From: Berberis thunbergii
Taxonomy: Eukaryota > Streptophyta > Magnoliopsida > Ranunculales > Berberidaceae
Assembly: GCA_003290165.1 (NCBI GenBank)
Contig: QNQO01000535.1
Span: 619,367-683,366 of the forward strand
Direction: 5' to 3'
DNA: 64,000 nt
Both the position numbers and the translations under genes were made by a program. The notes below the pieces were generated by a model that saw only the letters and a program-made list of their open reading frames with translations, was not told the DNA's origin and made no database searches. This document shows, piece after piece, positions 33,469 to 45,170 of this stretch. Within the stretch, counting starts at the first letter, position 1, and every line of letters begins with the position of its first letter.

Positions 33469-33591
33469 AGTGTACTGGTAAAGTGCCTGGTGGTTACTAG
33501 GCACCGTAGGATTGCATCGAGATAAGTGATAACACTTATTTCGAAGCAATCCTATGGTGCCTGGTAGCACCAGGCAAGATACTAGTGCACT
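33469..33591. mobile_element. foldback MITE, 123 bp, inside the LINE
   Basis: Nearly a perfect hairpin. The left arm AGTGTACTGGTAAAGTGCCT and the inverted right arm AGTGCACTAGTATCTTGCCT continue as CAGGCACC(G/A)TAGGATTGC to a loop at about 33527-33532. It interrupts the endonuclease domain. No clear target duplication or family. Confidence 0.8.
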
Positions 33592-33751
33592 GTAGTATTA
33601 CTCGATTGGATAACCTGCTTCCCTTCAGCTATTGCAAATACTATTCAACTTTGGCTTCGAATCACAGAGTTATCTCACTTCAACTAATTTCAAAAGTTAA
33701 TCAGGGCCCAAAACCTTTTAGATTTTTCCACATGAAGGTCCGGAACCCCAA

Positions 33752-34808
33752 TGTGAGACCTCTGGAGTGGATTGACTTGAGGGTGAGGGTTGGATCCCTA
33801 CAGGCCCAAGAGGGTTGGACGAGCTACAAAGAGGGACATAATCTAACATCGCCTAGCTGCAAAAGGGGTGTGTTATTTATGTGTGAGGTTGGATCCCCAT
33901 AGTAATGACGCACTTTAAAGTTGTGCGGGCCGGTTGGACCCAAAGCGGACAATATTGTTATTGTGCAGATCGGGTCGCTACAGAATGGTATTAGAGTCTG
34001 ACCCAGCCGGAAGTGTGCCAACGTAGACGTTGAGCCCTAAGGGGGGTGGATTGTGAGACCCTGGAGTGGACGGGCTTGAGGGTGAGGGTTGGAGCTCAAC
34101 AGACCCAATAGGCCCAAGATGGGTTGGACGAGCTACCAATGGACATAGTCCCACATCGCCTGGGTGCCGGAAGGGGATGTGTTACTTATGTGCGAGGTTG
34201 GATCCCCATAGTAACGACGCATTTTAAAGCAGTGCGGGCCGGTTGGGCAAAAAACGGACAATATTGTTACTGTGCGGATCGAGTCACTATAGAAACTCGA
34301 TCCGCACAGTAAGAAATTGTCCGCTCTGGGCCCAACCGGCCCGCACTGCTTTAAAACGCGTCTTTACGATGGGGATCCGACCTCGCACATAAGTAGCTCA
34401 TCCCTCTCCTGCACCCAGGCGATGTGGGACTATGTCCCCCTTTGTAGCTCGTTCAATCCCTCTCAAGCCTATTAAACTCCAACCCTCACCCTCAGGTCCG
34501 CCCACTCCAGGGTCTCACAGAGCTTGACCCAGCTAAAAGTGTGTCACGTGGTCGTTGGGCCCTAAGGGGGGTGGACTGTGAGACCCTTGAGTGGGCGGAC
34601 CTGAGGGTGAGGATTGGATCCCAATAGGCCCGAGAGGGGTGGATGAGCTACAAAGGGGGACATAATCCTACATCGCCTGGGTGCGGGAGGGGGATGTGCT
34701 ACTTGTGTGCGAGGTTGGATCTCCATAGTTACGACATGTTTTAAAGCCGTGCGAGTCGGTTGAGCCCAGAGCGGACAATATTGTTACTGTGCGGATCGGG
34801 TCGTTACA
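33752..34808 (+). mobile_element. rearranged TRIM cluster with one inverted LTR
   Basis: Order: LTR(+) 33752-33982; internal with primer site TGGTATTAGAGTCTGACC 33983-34051; LTR(+) 34052-34291; LTR(-) 34292-34519; internal(+) 34520-34576; LTR(+) 34577-34808. LTRs begin TGTGAGACC and end near TCG(T/C)TACA. Each internal part ends in the purine tract AAGGGGGGTGGA. It is the same family as 32318-32754. Flanks CCCAA and CCCGG are only a weak target-duplication match. It splits the LINE between VRNP and the RT linker. Confidence 0.9.
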
Positions 34809-36700
34809 CCCGGTGTCGTCATATTATTGAAACTTTGTGGAGTCCTCGCCACCATCCTCTCTTATCTAATAATTATCATTTTAAGACAAAAAAAAAACTC
34901 ATCCATTATCTCACGAGAAGGAAGAGAAAAGAATTATGTAATATTCAACAATGCATCTCGAACATCCAAGGGGCCTTGGATAAACTTCAAAATATCACCC
35001 CCTCTGAGGAAAATGTCGCGGCCACCTCAGTTCTTGAGGACCACCTCTCCGAACTTTATCTTAGAAAAGAACTTTTTTTGTGTAACAAATCTGGGAAATC
35101 CTGGCTGGTCGAAGGAAGCAAGAACATAAAGTTCTTTCATCATGCCTCCATACTCCGTCGGAAGATGAATCTTATTCTTCGCCTCAAGGATACCTCTAAC
35201 CAATGACACTCTGATCAAGAATCTATAGGACAAATTCTTAACGACTACTTTAAGGATGTTTTCCAATCCTAGTGTTCTCCCCAATGCCCAAAGATCATCT
35301 CCCTCTTCAAACCTTCCATCTCTGCAAATGATAATGAAACCCTTCTTAAAATCCCTAGTAAAGAAGAAATCCAAACCATTATCTTTAGTATGGGTAGTCA
35401 CAAAGCCCCAGAGCCCTGATGACTTCCATGCTTTCTTTTTCCAATATTACTATAAAATGATCTAGCATGATGTGATTGAAGTGGTTTAGAATTTTTTTAC
35501 CACCCGGTGTCTGTATCTAAAGCTTAACGAGACTTTTATCGCCTTGATCCCCAAGATCACTAATCCCACCACACCTGACAAAAATTCCACCTCATTGAGT
35601 TTGCAATGTCATCTAATAAGGTCATCTCGAAGATCTTGGCAAACAGTCTAAGACCTTTGTTGGACACCATCATATCCCCCAATCAAGGGGCCTTTCTTAA
35701 GGTCGCTCTATGAGGGACAATGTTGTTTAGCAAATAGATTTTTTCAAATGAAACACCGTTGCAAAAGAAACAAGGGTAGATGGCTATAAAATGACATGGC
35801 CAATGCATATGACAGAGTTGAATGGTCATTTCTGCTCCAACTTCTTGAACAATTAGGCTTCGCTCGAGGTTGAATCCAAATGATTGAACAATGTTTTTTC
35901 ACCTCATCTATCTACTATCAAACCCACTAGCGGCATTAGACAAGGATACCCGCTTTCCCGGTACCATTTCATCCTTATGGCGGAAGCCTTGTCCAGGCTC
36001 CTCGCATCGAACAGAAAATGAGGACCTCATTAAAGGCATCCAGATCAGGTACCAGTCCCCCTCCATCAGCCACCTATTGTATGCAGACGATTTCATGTTT
36101 TTTTGTCGAGCCTCTCTTATGGAGGTTCACTCCATCAAGGACATTTTCCATTAGTATTGCTTGGCCACGAGCCAAACAGTAAACTACGACAAATCATCTG
36201 TTTACTACAACTCAAATGTCCACCCGAAACACTCTAAAATTATTAATAGAATCTTGGGATCCAAGTTTTATAACCTGAAGGATAAATACCTGGGATCTCT
36301 CTTGCTGTTGTAAAAAAAGAAAGCCTCTGATTTCTAGTTATTGATTGATAAAGTCGTTTCGAGATGGAAATCGAAAGTCCTTTCCCAAGCTGGTTAGAAC
36401 GGTAATGATTACAACAGTGTTTAATTTGATACTTATTTATATTATACAAACTTTCATTCTTCCTAGCTCTATTACCACCAAATTGGACAAGCTGACCAAA
36501 AATTTCTTGTGGAATGGAGCAGTGGATAGCAAAGCCAGACATATATGTACTTGGGATCGAATTACCTTACCTCGACATCTTGGGAGTCTCAACATTCTTC
36601 TGTCCGGAATAAAAATCTGGTTCTAATGGCAAAAACTATGTGGTAGACCATTTCCACACCTCAGAATCCACGTGTTCTCCAACTTAAAACTTTTTACTTC
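34809..36700 (+). pseudogene. LINE ORF2 reverse transcriptase
   Basis: The L1 linker (NKSGKSWLVEGSKNIKFFHH, 35075-35140) leads into reverse transcriptase. Motifs: GSHKAPEPDDFHAFFFQYYY (about 35395-35455), ANAYDRVEWSFLLQLLEQLG with the first catalytic Asp (35800-35860), a IRQGYPLSRYHF-like segment (35937-35970), and HLLYADDFMFFCRA with the YADD box (36064-36105). The thumb region follows (KLTKNFLWNGAVDSKARHIC, about 36490-36545). Multiple frameshifts and stops; dead. Confidence 0.88.
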
Positions 36701-36876
36701 TACAAAAATAACATTTTCCAACTATCCAAACCTCTCACTATAGCCACATTTCCCTGGAAAGGGATTTTTAAGGGCCTTTGCTAAAATGAAACACCATATC
36801 ATCTGGCAAGTCCTCTCGGGCTCACATTGACCTCTAGATAGATTCTTTTTATAAAGCCAGGCCTTGTCCTTGCTGA

Positions 36877-38330
36877 TTGCCTACTAATTACATCATAATT
36901 CTTATAATCCCAACTCCATCACTTGCTCCCTTCCTCTGGCCAGACACCTCAATGGAATACGACATTAATCATGTCCATTTTTTCTTCCTTGGTAGCCAGA
37001 GATATCCTAGATATAACTATCGGACAGACAATATATCTGGACAAACTCATCTGGTTGTTTGACAAACAATGACTCTTCTCAGTGAAAAGTGCAACCTGTG
37101 CCTTCACCTCTAATCAACTTGAAAGTTCCACCTCTAATGCTTCAACCCTGCACCCTCGGGATAAACATTTCAGATAACTTTAGAAAATCAAAGCCCCCAT
37201 CAACGTTATTTTCCTTCTATGGAAAATTAGTGAAAACATTCTCCTCACAATGACCAAACTGGTGAGACTTCACATGCCTATTGATGATTGTTGCATCTTT
37301 TGCCAAAATCATACGGAGGATGTCACTCACCTCTTCTTCATTTTTCCTAGTCATCACATATTTTGGTTCCTCTCCCTTTTACCCATTGATTGGCTCAATA
37401 CCAATTTCAATCCTCCCTCCATTTCAGGGTTTTTAAATTCATGTGGAACACAACCAAGGCCCATACTACGGCTAAAGATGAAATGTTATCTCAATTTACG
37501 ACTGTTCTACTAACTATCTGGTAGATTCGCAACAATATTGTCTTCAACAATACCAAATCTGCACTCAATCGTTCATTCCTCTTTCCATCAAACCTGGACA
37601 TCTTGGCAAAACAATGGTTCACCACTAGTAATCTTCCACCTTTCCCATTTTGTCACCAACTCAGGGGAACCCTCTATTAGTATTATCTCAATTTCCCAAA
37701 TTCTTGAAACAACTAAAATAGAAAATCAGGTCATCTTTCACACCTCGACATCTCACCCCGAGACCTTTGCTAGTCCCCCTTTGTGTGACTGTGACCTCCC
37801 GAATCGCAATGATCCAAGCCCAAATCCAATCAACATGACACCACATAATCAACTTCAGATCTAATCAGCCTAGGACCAATTCTTCTTGTTTTGGATCTGG
37901 ACATGATTTTGTCAAGTTTGATGTTTGTTTCTTTGACACCTCTAAAACAATGAGCCTTAGGTGTGTTTTTTGCGATCGATCTACATGGACAAGTTCTAGC
38001 TAAAGTAGCCTGCCTGGTAGTCAGCAAGGTTTTTGATAGTACTATGGCCAGAGTGTTAGGCGGCAGAGTCAACCCTCTTCTTATTTAGGCACAACAGTAG
38101 AAAGACATGTTTCCTTTTTGATGATTATGCAAACCTCATTGATTTTCTCCATGATGATGACTCTCAACCTACTTTTGCTATGAACTTGGTTTGGAGTCCG
38201 AAAATTAGTAATGTTAGACGCTTGTTCTTTTTGCTTCCCTCATGAAATTGTAAGTATGTATGTAGAGATCTCAATGTGGAGGCTCATAACTTGGCTAGAG
38301 TCACATGGCGACAAGTTTGTAATCGTACTT
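36877..38330 (+). pseudogene. LINE ORF2 zf-RVT and RNase H-like C-terminal part
   Basis: 37200-37420 encodes the zf-RVT domain (CCIFCQNHTEDVTHLFF with CX2C and a downstream His). 37890-38030 gives ALGVFFAID and DLHGQVLAKVACLVVSK, and 38265-38330 gives DLNVEAHNLARVTWRQVCN, the RNase H motif with the catalytic His region. Frames differ between pieces. Matches the RVT_3-type RNase H at the C-terminus of plant L1 ORF2. Confidence 0.8.
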
Positions 38331-38359
38331 AATTATCTTATATTATTCCTATGGCTTTA

Positions 38360-38392
38360 ACAAAAAAAGAAAAGAAAAGAAAAATATTGAAA
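38360..38392 (+). other. LINE 3' A-rich end
   Basis: AACAAAAAAAGAAAAGAAAA tract about 40 bases after the ORF2 stop, taken as the degenerate poly-A tail. A matching target duplication was not found because the 5' end is uncertain. Confidence 0.6.
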
Positions 38393-38620
38393 TAATTGAT
38401 TAAAATTGGTAAAAGTAGTGTTTTTCTAATTAATATGACGAGAGGATAGAAAACATAGTTGTTTGGCTAGATGACATTGGAAAAAGCTCATGAATTCAAC
38501 TATTGTCAAGCACCCAAGTTACTTACTCGAGTATTGCCCAAAATAAATCGGATATTGATTTCTAAACTCAGCTATCACCAATTGTCTAAGGAAACAAGCC
38601 CAAATCCTATTATTAAGAAG
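38393..38620. other. no gene seen
   Basis: Short non-coding spacer between the LINE tail and a TIR element. Confidence 0.5.
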
Positions 38621-40349
38621 GCATTTGCTAAATGACACCACCATTTTTGCTGAAAGACACCACCTGTGCCCTACATTTAAAGGACACCACCATCTGTTGA
38701 AGGAAACCACCATCTATTGAAGGACATCACTCATATAAACAAAAAAACTACCGTCTCTCTTCTCTTCTCTCTCTCCCTTCTTAATCAAGCACCATCCTGC
38801 CACCGTCGGCCACACCAACTCTCCCCTCCACCACCGGCCTCACCGAGCTACCGCCAGACGTCACTCCAACCCCCGCCTGCTTGTTCTCTTATCTGTTTTC
38901 TTCTTCTTTTTCTTTTTCTTCTCTACTTTTTTCTTCTTCTTTTTCTTTATCTTCTTTGTTTTCTTCTTCTTAATTCCTCCATGTATCTTCTTCTATTTTT
39001 TTTTCTTTTTTTTCTCCTTTGCCTCGAGGAGGTTCCCTACGAGTGTGGAACCCATACTTGCACAAAGCTCTATGCATGGGTAGGGATGGGCATTCCCATC
39101 CTGTGATCCCGTCCCGTCCCTTTTTTCAATTTTTTTGGATTGATCAAACCCTTCTCGATCACGCCCGTCACCGATCTAGAAGTGGGATGAGATCGGGATG
39201 GATATTTTTAATCTCACCCATTCCGTCCCGTCTTGCATTTATTTATTTATATTTATTATTATTAATTTTAATCAAACTACTATTCTAATAAAAGTTTAGG
39301 ATGTGTTGAAGTAAATCAAAACATCTAGTGTTTGAAAATTTACTTGTTTGATTTGGAACTCTTTGCTTAGGTAGAATCTTCAATTTGGATTTAGATCAAA
39401 CAGAGTCATGAAAACTTTATGCTTTTTCACATTTTAGATTGATTATTAGGACAATATTCTTGTAGAAAAATAAAGGCAAAGAATGATTTTGTTTGATTTT
39501 GCACTATGAGTTAGGTAGTAGGAGAAATTGCTCCTAAATGTATCTTGTATATATGTTATTTCAACTTTTGCGGATATATGCAAGTGGATCGATGGAGAGG
39601 CTCCTTTCATTTCCATCATCTTCACTTGACAAACTTATTCATTTATAAGGTAAACATCCATAATTTATATGACATTTAATATTGTTATGATGAAAGTTAC
39701 ATGTACATAAATTTGACATTATTTGGGTGTGAGGCAATGTGATAAATTTTTTTTTTTTTTTCATTAGAGGACTATTTAGTATATGGCTCATCCCGTCTGC
39801 GTCTCGAACCTGTTTGGGATGAGACGAGGGTCCAATGAGGTCCTATCCCATCTCGAACGAACGAAGATGTAATAGGGATGATGCGTCCATCTCGGTCCCA
39901 TGCCCATCCCTAGCGTCGGCAGTTCTTTACTCACAAGAACTCTCCGCGAGGGCGAATGAGGAAAAAAAACAGGGGAAAATAATAAGAGATGGGAGGAGGA
40001 GAAGAAAAAAATAGTAAAGATGAGAAAAAAACTAAAGAAGAAGAAAGAAGAAATGAGATGAGAAGAAAAAATGATAGAAAAAAAAACAGAGAAGGGAAGA
40101 AGAAAAGAAAAATAAAGAAAAACAGAGAAGGGGAGAAGAAGAAAACAGAGAAAAGAAGAAGCATGTGGGGGCTGGGAGGGACGTCCAGCTGTGGCTCGGT
40201 GAGACCAAAGGTGGTGGTGGGGTGGCAGGGCGGTGTTGCTCCTGTGAAGAAAGAACATAATATGGAGAAGGGCGTGGTGTCCTTCAGTAGATAAAAAAAT
40301 GAGGTGGAGGTGTCCTTAAGTGAAAATGATGGTGTCATTAGCAAGTGTC
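38621..40349. mobile_element. TIR element of unidentified superfamily, 1.7 kb
   Basis: The left end GCATTTGCTAAATGACACCA then CCATTTTTGCTGAAAGACACC, and the inverted right end CACTTGCTAATGACACCATC then ATTTTCACTTAAGGACACC, are clear terminal inverted repeats containing several GACACCACC words. CT-rich microsatellites on the left (38880-39020) face GA-rich ones on the right (39955-40165), so much of the element is palindromic. A hAT element (39081-39912) is nested near the middle. A 9-base target duplication is not obvious. Confidence 0.65.
39081..39912. mobile_element. hAT-type element (TAGGGATGGGCA variant), 832 bp
   Basis: Termini TAGGGATGGGCATTCCC and, inverted, TAGGGATGGGCATGGGACC. Subterminal TCCCGTCCCGTCCC and GATGAGACGAGGG words are as in the related elements at 12973 and 25429. 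Flanking 8-mers (TGCATGGG and GCGTCGGC) match poorly, so the target duplication has decayed. No coding. Confidence 0.8.
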
Positions 40350-41649
40350 TATTTAGAATGGTCAAATTTGGCCTCCCCTCAAATAGTTGAATAATTAGTA
40401 ATATTCCTCCAGATAAAGGAAAATTAAATAATTGTTTGAAACCAATGGCGGAGGTTGTGGCGGCGGCAGCGTAGTGACGAGGGAGGGAGTAGGTGGGTGG
40501 AGTTGGAGGTGGTGTGGAAGTGCTTGTGATATTTGAGAAGACCAATTTTGTTAACCACTCATTTATTTTTAATATGCAAATTTTTCAACCTCGCGCCTTG
40601 GATGGAGCGGGGCATTTTGACTATCTTCATCATTAAAATTTATCAGTGTGAAAATAACTCATGCTTTAACAGTCAACGGACGAGGACCACTAGTCTTAGT
40701 GGAGACCGCAATACAGTATCAAATATGGGGCAATCCTTAGTTAGTTGTTTATAATAGTAGGCAAACTTAAATTCACTTAAAAAATATATCTAACTTTACT
40801 TTCTACAACTTTAGGCAAGCGATAGTAATTTTTGACATATAGCTCCCCGCCCTCAAAATGGCTAATTAGACAATCCCTCGGGACTGGTGTTTTCACCATT
40901 TGACTGTTAGGGTCATATATTTTATCACCAAGATGCCCATCACGTGACACTTTTACTCCAAAATTTACCAATATAAACCTAGATACGCTAACATATCTTA
41001 AGGAAAAATTAAGGGATATGATAATAGCCTTTGGATGTATAGGAAAGTTTTCATTCATATATTCTTTGGTACTTCCACAAGATGAACCACTTTCCTATAC
41101 ACACAAAAACAAAATAAAAAATAAAACAAACAAAATAAAACAAAACAAAAAAAATTGGCTTGAATTCTACAATTTTGTAAATACACACTTAGAAGTAAAA
41201 AGTACAAATTTTTTTTAAAGACAAATCCACAATCCTTGTGCGTATCTTTCATGATAATTATATCATCCTTTGGAATGAGCTCTTGATATAAAAGTTTCAA
41301 CATTCCTGCAATGTAATAAAAAATCTTTTTTTACGAAAATAAATTTAACACACTATATATTTGCTACAATTACAAGAGGTTGGAGAAAACTCAATGAATT
41401 AGGAACTGCACTCATGGGAAATTAATGTAGAGTATTTTGTTGCCACCCAGAACTATTGGGAAGCTATAGTTCAATGATAAAGAAACTTTGGCACCACTTT
41501 AACATATAGAACGAAATGTACATATGGCAATTACATCAAATTACTAATTTCAATGCAATATCCTCGCATGAGGAACAATTTTTATAAAATTGTATTTAGG
41601 TTTTTTAAAACATTTTAACTTAGTTTTATTTAACTTTGATACTCATTTG
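40350..41649. other. no gene; contains a compressed copy of 19.85-20.57 kb sequence
   Basis: Non-coding. A G-rich stretch lies at 40445-40525. 41255-41400 resembles pieces of 19855-20570 in the same orientation (TATATCATCCTTTGGAATGA, AAAGTTTCAACATTCCT, CTACAATTACAAGAGGTT, AAACTCAATGAATTAG). Confidence 0.5.
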
Positions 41650-41845
41650 GGTGGGTGGGTGGTTGATAGCATCTTGACAATCATCTTCGTTACAGCACCT
41701 GCAAGATTATATATCAACCTTATAGTTCTTCTCTGACATGTATTTTTTTTCATCTTCAACATGTTGTTTATTCTGATTCTTTCCAACCTGTTAAATCCTT
41801 TGGTAGCTTTACAAGCTCCATATCTTCACCAATCCATTCCATAAG
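41650..41845 (-). pseudogene. dCTP pyrophosphatase exon 2, decayed duplicate
   Basis: Aligns on the same strand with the exon 2 region 16905-17123: shared words TCTTGACAATC(A/T)TCTTCGTTACAGCA-like, AGTTCTTCTC, TTATTCTGATTCTTTCCA and CTTCACCAATC. Several deletions and frame changes remove the MazG metal-binding residues, so it is dead. Exon 1 is not seen. With the shared sequence at 41255-41400, this suggests an old local duplication. Confidence 0.75.
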
Positions 41846-41971
41846 AAATAGGAATTCAGAAAAAAAAAAAAAAAAATAGTCAAGTAAATGAATAGCATTA
41901 ATCAATAAAATGATATATTTATCATTGTACTTTGACCTAATTTGTCAACTTTTGAACCTATGACCTAATTT

Positions 41972-42213
41972 TATCAGAGCCAGCCTTTTCTTTTTTGCCC
42001 CCGGGTAGGTTGTGAGTCCAAGGTACTGTTGGTCAGCCGTTGATAGCGTTGGTAAGTCATATAAGTGATTGGTCAGCCGTTAGGAACCAGATCCAGTGTA
42101 AGTCGCCATGGTGTGCGCAGAATGTGATCTAGGTTAGGTGGTCCCACTTTGATGTTCCAGCTGTAGGTGGTCCGAGTACAGTGTTCCTCCCAATCCCTAA
42201 GCAATCTGAAAAG
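41972..42213 (+). promoter_or_regulatory. copy A primer-binding site and leader
   Basis: TATCAGAGCCAGCC, complementary to the 3' end of initiator-Met tRNA but lacking the first TGG, abuts host sequence directly. The leader contains two copies of TTGGTCAGCCGTT and runs about 240 bases to the first ATG (42214). Confidence 0.85.
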
Positions 42214-43530
42214 ATGTCTTTGTTTTCAAAATTTACCAGAACTTCTAGTTCTAGGTCAAACAGTTTACCAACCAAAATGGAAGGTAGAATTTCTGAAGTT
42301 GAACAAGATTTACAAAACTGGTCTTTACAGTAATTCCGCAAAAAGAGATTTATGAGATTACTAAATCTTTATTTTCTCAAAAAACTGAGGATTTAATCAG
42401 TATTGTTGAACAAACAGTACCGATAAATAAATCCTTAGATTCAAAACAATTGCTCAATTATCAAACAATCCAATCTTTGATAAAAGAAAAATACAAATAT
42501 CTCCACTTGGGATTAATTCAAATAGCCCTAAAACCTTTAACTAGGTTAGGACTCGACACCTGTGCTTTAGTTGCTCTTCGCGACTGTAGACATAACAAAT
42601 TTAGTGATTCTCTGCTTGGAATTGCAGAATCTTCACTTTCAATGGGTCCAGTTTATTTCAACTGTTACCCTGACTTCTCTGTGTCTCTCTGTGATCCACA
42701 CATTCTCGAGACACTCACTCTCAACATTCAGACCTCAGGCTTTGATATGGCTGAAGGTTCTGAACCATTTGCTTTGATCTATAAAATCACATATTAAAGC
42801 AATGAAAACTCAATTAAAGCCTCGTGCTATTCAAATTGATGATAGAGGACATACTACACTTTTTGAGGTCAATGACCAAAAGACTAATGTTATTGTCCTA
42901 GAACAATAAAATGGGATCAGGTTACCCTTCCTGAATCATGGATCATTGAAGGAGTTTCTAACCCAAAGAAACTTCCTCCAAGTGAGATCGACAGAATCCT
43001 TTCTTTCCCAGATGGATCTGTTGAACTAAGATTCAATGATGTCAGAAGCACCACTTTTGACCCTTCTAAGTTTGATTCTGGAAGAAGATCTGAATCTTCA
43101 TTCAGAACTGCTCCCACTAGGATTCCTTCAAGAACCTCAACTCCTGAAGTGATTCCTCACCTTCAATTAAGGAATATTAGGAATAACCCTAATTATCCTC
43201 AAATTCCTCAACCAGTTTATAATCAGGATGAATTTCCTGAAACTTCCGAAGCAAATCAATCCCCTACTCAATCTGAAATGGAATTCAGAATTCCTAGGGT
43301 TCAAGCTTTATCAAAAATTTTCAAATTAGATAAAGAAAAGATTAAAAGAGAGTTTTTATCTCCAGAAAATGATGATCGTAGAGAAAAGTTCATTGCTCAG
43401 ACTACTGAGTCTGAACGCAAAGAACTAAATAAACCTTTTATACATGTTGTGAGGAACTTAAAGAAAATATACCTTTCTTGGACTGGTATTATAATATTTA
43501 TATTCCTCAAATTCATGTTTTAAATGTCAC
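42214..43530 (+). pseudogene. copy A movement protein region, frameshifted
   Basis: ATG 42214 starts a frame that breaks near 42327. The movement-protein core is open at 42450-42797 (GLDTCALVALRDCRHNKF, then MGPVYFNCYPDFSVSL), typical of the 30K-superfamily movement proteins of caulimovirids, which move virus through plasmodesmata. A further open piece lies at 43149-43523 after breaks near 42905 and 43020. Same order as in copies B-D. Confidence 0.85.
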
Positions 43531-45170
43531 TCCTAAAGTCTGGACTAATCACCCAGAAAAGAAAACTGTTAGATCAGTTCTACCTCCTATGGTAGATCTT
43601 CAATTCAAAGTTTCGGATAAGCAATACATTGCTTCACCCTTTTCTCATCCAACAGAAGATTATGTTAATACTCTGATTAATCAGAATAATTATACAAATT
43701 TACTTTTATCTGAACTTGGTGAAAAATTGGTTCAAGACCAACTCGTCACCAATGAACTAAAAAAGAAAATTAGAAGAAAAAGTTTTCAAAGAACAGGAAG
43801 AAAAGAAACAGAATGTTTATTTTCAAATTCCTGAACCTTTGGCGCCTAACACCTTTTCTTCTAAACAAATTTATTAAAAGAAATTGATGCTAAATTAGAT
43901 GCTCTAAAGCTTGATTCAAGATTAAGTATTAATACTCTGTCTCATCCAGCCATGACGGATTGTGATTCAGACATTAGTGCTGATTTTGATCCTATGTCTG
44001 AATTGGATCGTTTAAATTACATTCCATATCAGGCAAACCCAATTAGACATGCTAAAACAGCATCAAAATCCAAAATGGAAAAATCCAATGCCAATATCTA
44101 GGAATTTTTATCCTAGACCTTCATTCCCAGATATGCAGTTTGAAGAACGCAATCTTCAGACTTTTGGTTCTTTTTCAACAAAAGAATTATATATTTGGAA
44201 TATTGATGGCGTTAGTGAAGATGCAATTCTTGAATTAACTCAAGAAATGGTGATGATGCTTCTACCCATAGGGCAGAAGGCAAAGATGATCATACATTGC
44301 ATCCATCATTATTCAAGGATTTTCCGGCTTAATCAAGGATGTGGGATAATTATCTCACTTCTTCTGAAAAACTGAAATCTTATTTGCCAGGAAATTGGTC
44401 CAGATGGAAACCCAATTAAAATGAAAATGACCTTGGTCAAGAAACTTTCTCCTGACAGTGTGCCTACCTTAATCCAAGTATTCTTAGACATTTCTTAGGA
44501 AATCCTAATGAATACCAAGGTAAAGCCAAAGATTTGCTCATGTCTCATAAGTGTCCAACTCTTAGCCATTTTAGATATTACAAAGTACTTCATGAAAGAG
44601 TCATGCTTCAGACAGATGCAGCAAATCCTTTCTGGAAACGAAAATTTATCTCAGGTCTTCCTGAGATCTTTGCTGAAACCGTTCGTACTAGACTCCAAGA
44701 ACAGCATGGAGGTGATATCCAGTACGAGCTGTTAACATTTGGCATTTAATTGCATTTATTAATAAATGTGCCCTTCAATTTGTAATGATTTAAAATTAAA
44801 GAAACAATTAAGAAAACAACATATTACTGGACCTAAAGAATTAGTATTTTTGTCAACAATATGGGTTTGATGATTTTCATTATCCAGCCCATTTAAACTC
44901 AAAAAACCATTGGACATCCAAACAAAAATATCGGTCCAACCGGCCCGACAATTTAAAAAGAAAAAGCCTTTGGCCCAAAGCCTGCTAAACCACTTGAACA
45001 GTATCTTAGCAAGCCCAAGAAACATGGGACACATAAGTCCAAGCCCTTTAAGAAAGGATCCCTTCAAGCCTGTCTGCTTAAGTGTGGACAGCCAGGCCAT
45101 TATGCAAAACAGTGCAGAACGGCCCAAAAGGTCCAAGCCCTTGATCTTCCCAAAAACATAAAACATATGT
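43531..45170 (+). pseudogene. copy A coat protein region with zinc knuckle
   Basis: Open pieces at 43478-43834, 44049-44375 and 44508-44735 correspond to the capsid region seen in better condition in copy C. The CX2CX4HX4C zinc knuckle is at 45075-45115 but has a one-base gap in its first Cys pair compared with copy C. The coat protein would package viral DNA. Confidence 0.8.

Larger units (their letters stand above)
23800..38392 (+). mobile_element. L1-type LINE, split by at least five later insertions
   Basis: One non-LTR retrotransposon can be followed on the plus strand: ORF1 with a DUF4283-like domain and a zinc knuckle (24230-24830), ORF2 endonuclease (32830-33468), reverse transcriptase (34809-36700), zf-RVT (37060-37513), RNase H (37890-38330) and an A-rich 3' end (38360-38388). 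Removing the inserted elements leaves roughly 6.5-7 kb, a normal full length for plant L1. Reading resumes across each insertion where a target duplication would place it. The 5' limit is approximate: a C/T-rich leader from about 23800. Frames are broken throughout. Confidence 0.85.

Noticed and set aside
39931..40545. 204-codon minus-strand ORF, plus overlapping 156- and 101-codon ORFs
   Set aside because: Composed of Ser/Phe/Leu or Lys/Glu runs encoded by GA/CT microsatellites inside a TIR element; no domain and no splice context.
42129..42341. Minus-strand ORF at the start of viral copy A
   Set aside because: Antisense shadow of the leader and movement-protein start; not conserved as an ORF in the other copies.
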